Positions 5,039-5,505 of a DNA stretch of 5,505 nucleotides are shown piece by piece. The stretch is from Nitrososphaerales archaeon TH5895 (GTDB lineage: Archaea; Thermoproteota; Nitrososphaeria; Nitrososphaerales; Nitrososphaeraceae), in assembly GCA_014523695.1 (NCBI GenBank), contig JAATVS010000338.1, forward strand, positions 1 through 5,505. Direction: 5' to 3'. The translations under genes were made by a program, and so were the position numbers. How positions within the stretch are numbered: position 1 is the stretch's first letter; the number at the start of each line of letters is the position of its first letter. The notes beneath the pieces were generated by a model, which was not told the DNA's origin, ran no database searches, and saw nothing but the letters and a program-made list of their open reading frames with translations.

Positions 5039-5505
5039 ATGACAAAGAACTCATCGGAAGAGGTAGTCGATAGACTTGATTTTGTCAGAAACCGCTTGGT
5101 TGATCTCTACAAACGTAATTTGGTGAAAATAAATCACTCTGTTATGGAGCTAATTTGTGCGAAACACCTGATAGAGTTTGGTTATAGTGTCGACGTTGAG
5201 AGAAGGCTAACTGATATTCTGATCTGCGATGTCTTTGCGAGCAAAGGTGATGGAGAAGCGATTGTTGAAATAGAGACTGGCTTCATCCCTCCCGAGCATG
5301 CTTTGGATCCTACGGCGTACTATGTTGCAAGAATTGCCAGCAAGATTTCTCGATATAGCAAGTATGCAAATAAGTTTGTTCTTGCCACGACCCCCGTAAG
5401 CGTATTGCCAATACCAGACCTTTTTCGATTTCCGGTACGCGCAAGGAGAGCCGATGAGCTTAAGAAATTAAAGCTCGTCTGCGACAAATATTACAAGGAT
5501 CCCCC
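5039..5505 (+). CDS. Uncharacterised conserved protein, nuclease-fold-like, 3' truncated by the window
   Basis: The frame starting at ATG 5039 stays open through 155 codons to the window end, so the gene is cut at its 3' side. The visible part is soluble, with no signal peptide or membrane segment. An amphipathic helix containing MELICAKHLIEFGY (36-49) is followed by strands with TDILICD (58-64) and GEAIVEIETG (72-81), then a basic segment, ARIASKISRYSKYANK (97-112). The order helix-Glu, strand-Asp, strand E-x-E resembles a PD-(D/E)XK nuclease core such as Hjc, but the usual Lys after the second acidic residue is Glu (E79). It may therefore be an inactive or divergent member. I recall similar unnamed proteins in Thaumarchaeota but cannot verify this. 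The gene is divergent from the dehydrogenase across about 147 bases. No Shine-Dalgarno precedes the ATG. The frame extends upstream to 4973, with a GTG at 5018 as an alternative start. Confidence 0.72.
   Translation, partial: MTKNSSEEVVDRLDFVRNRLVDLYKRNLVKINHSVMELICAKHLIEFGYSVDVERRLTDILICDVFASKGDGEAIVEIETGFIPPEHALDPTAYYVARIASKISRYSKYANKFVLATTPVSVLPIPDLFRFPVRARRADELKKLKLVCDKYYKDP

Noticed and set aside
5493..5505. GGATCCCCC at the window end as a cloning-vector junction
   Set aside because: The reading frame continues smoothly through it, and the bases after the BamHI site do not match the common polylinker I remember. It is probably natural sequence.

Overview
The window looks like ordinary chromosomal sequence from an archaeon, most likely a Thaumarchaeote (Nitrososphaerota) with moderate GC. 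This rests on several points. The first gene resembles the archaea-specific DUF2070 membrane-protein family. The S-adenosylhomocysteine hydrolase is the short archaeal type. The tRNA gene does not encode its CCA tail. Two genes appear to start leaderless, with AT-rich TATA-like boxes 25-33 bases upstream. The lineage below Archaea is inferred from remembered family resemblance, not from a search.

Layout from left to right: (1) the 3' part of a DUF2070-like gene on the plus strand, entering from outside the window; (2) a tRNA-Val(CAC) gene on the minus strand, with a T7 tract downstream and an AT-rich candidate promoter upstream; (3) ahcY (S-adenosylhomocysteine hydrolase), minus strand; (4) a divergent intergenic region of about 370 bases with a 15-base palindrome, a purine-rich tract and potential RNA secondary structure; (5) a LOG/TIGR00725-like nucleotide-binding protein on the plus strand with a GTG start; (6) a convergent stand-alone 3-hydroxyacyl-CoA dehydrogenase, minus strand; (7) a divergent gene on the plus strand, cut by the right end, encoding a protein of unknown function with a possible PD-(D/E)XK nuclease-like pattern.

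The genes do not form one operon: strand changes separate almost every neighbour. The exception is ahcY and the tRNA gene, which are co-directional. The functions are housekeeping: SAH recycling in the methylation cycle, valine decoding, and acyl-CoA chemistry (in Thaumarchaeota possibly the 3-hydroxybutyryl-CoA step of the 3-hydroxypropionate/4-hydroxybutyrate carbon-fixation cycle). I see no mobile element, CRISPR array, toxin-antitoxin pair or defence island. The points most worth a second look are the His/Asp motif set in the DUF2070-like domain, the partial nuclease-like protein at the right edge, and the structured, purine-rich region between ahcY and the LOG-like gene.
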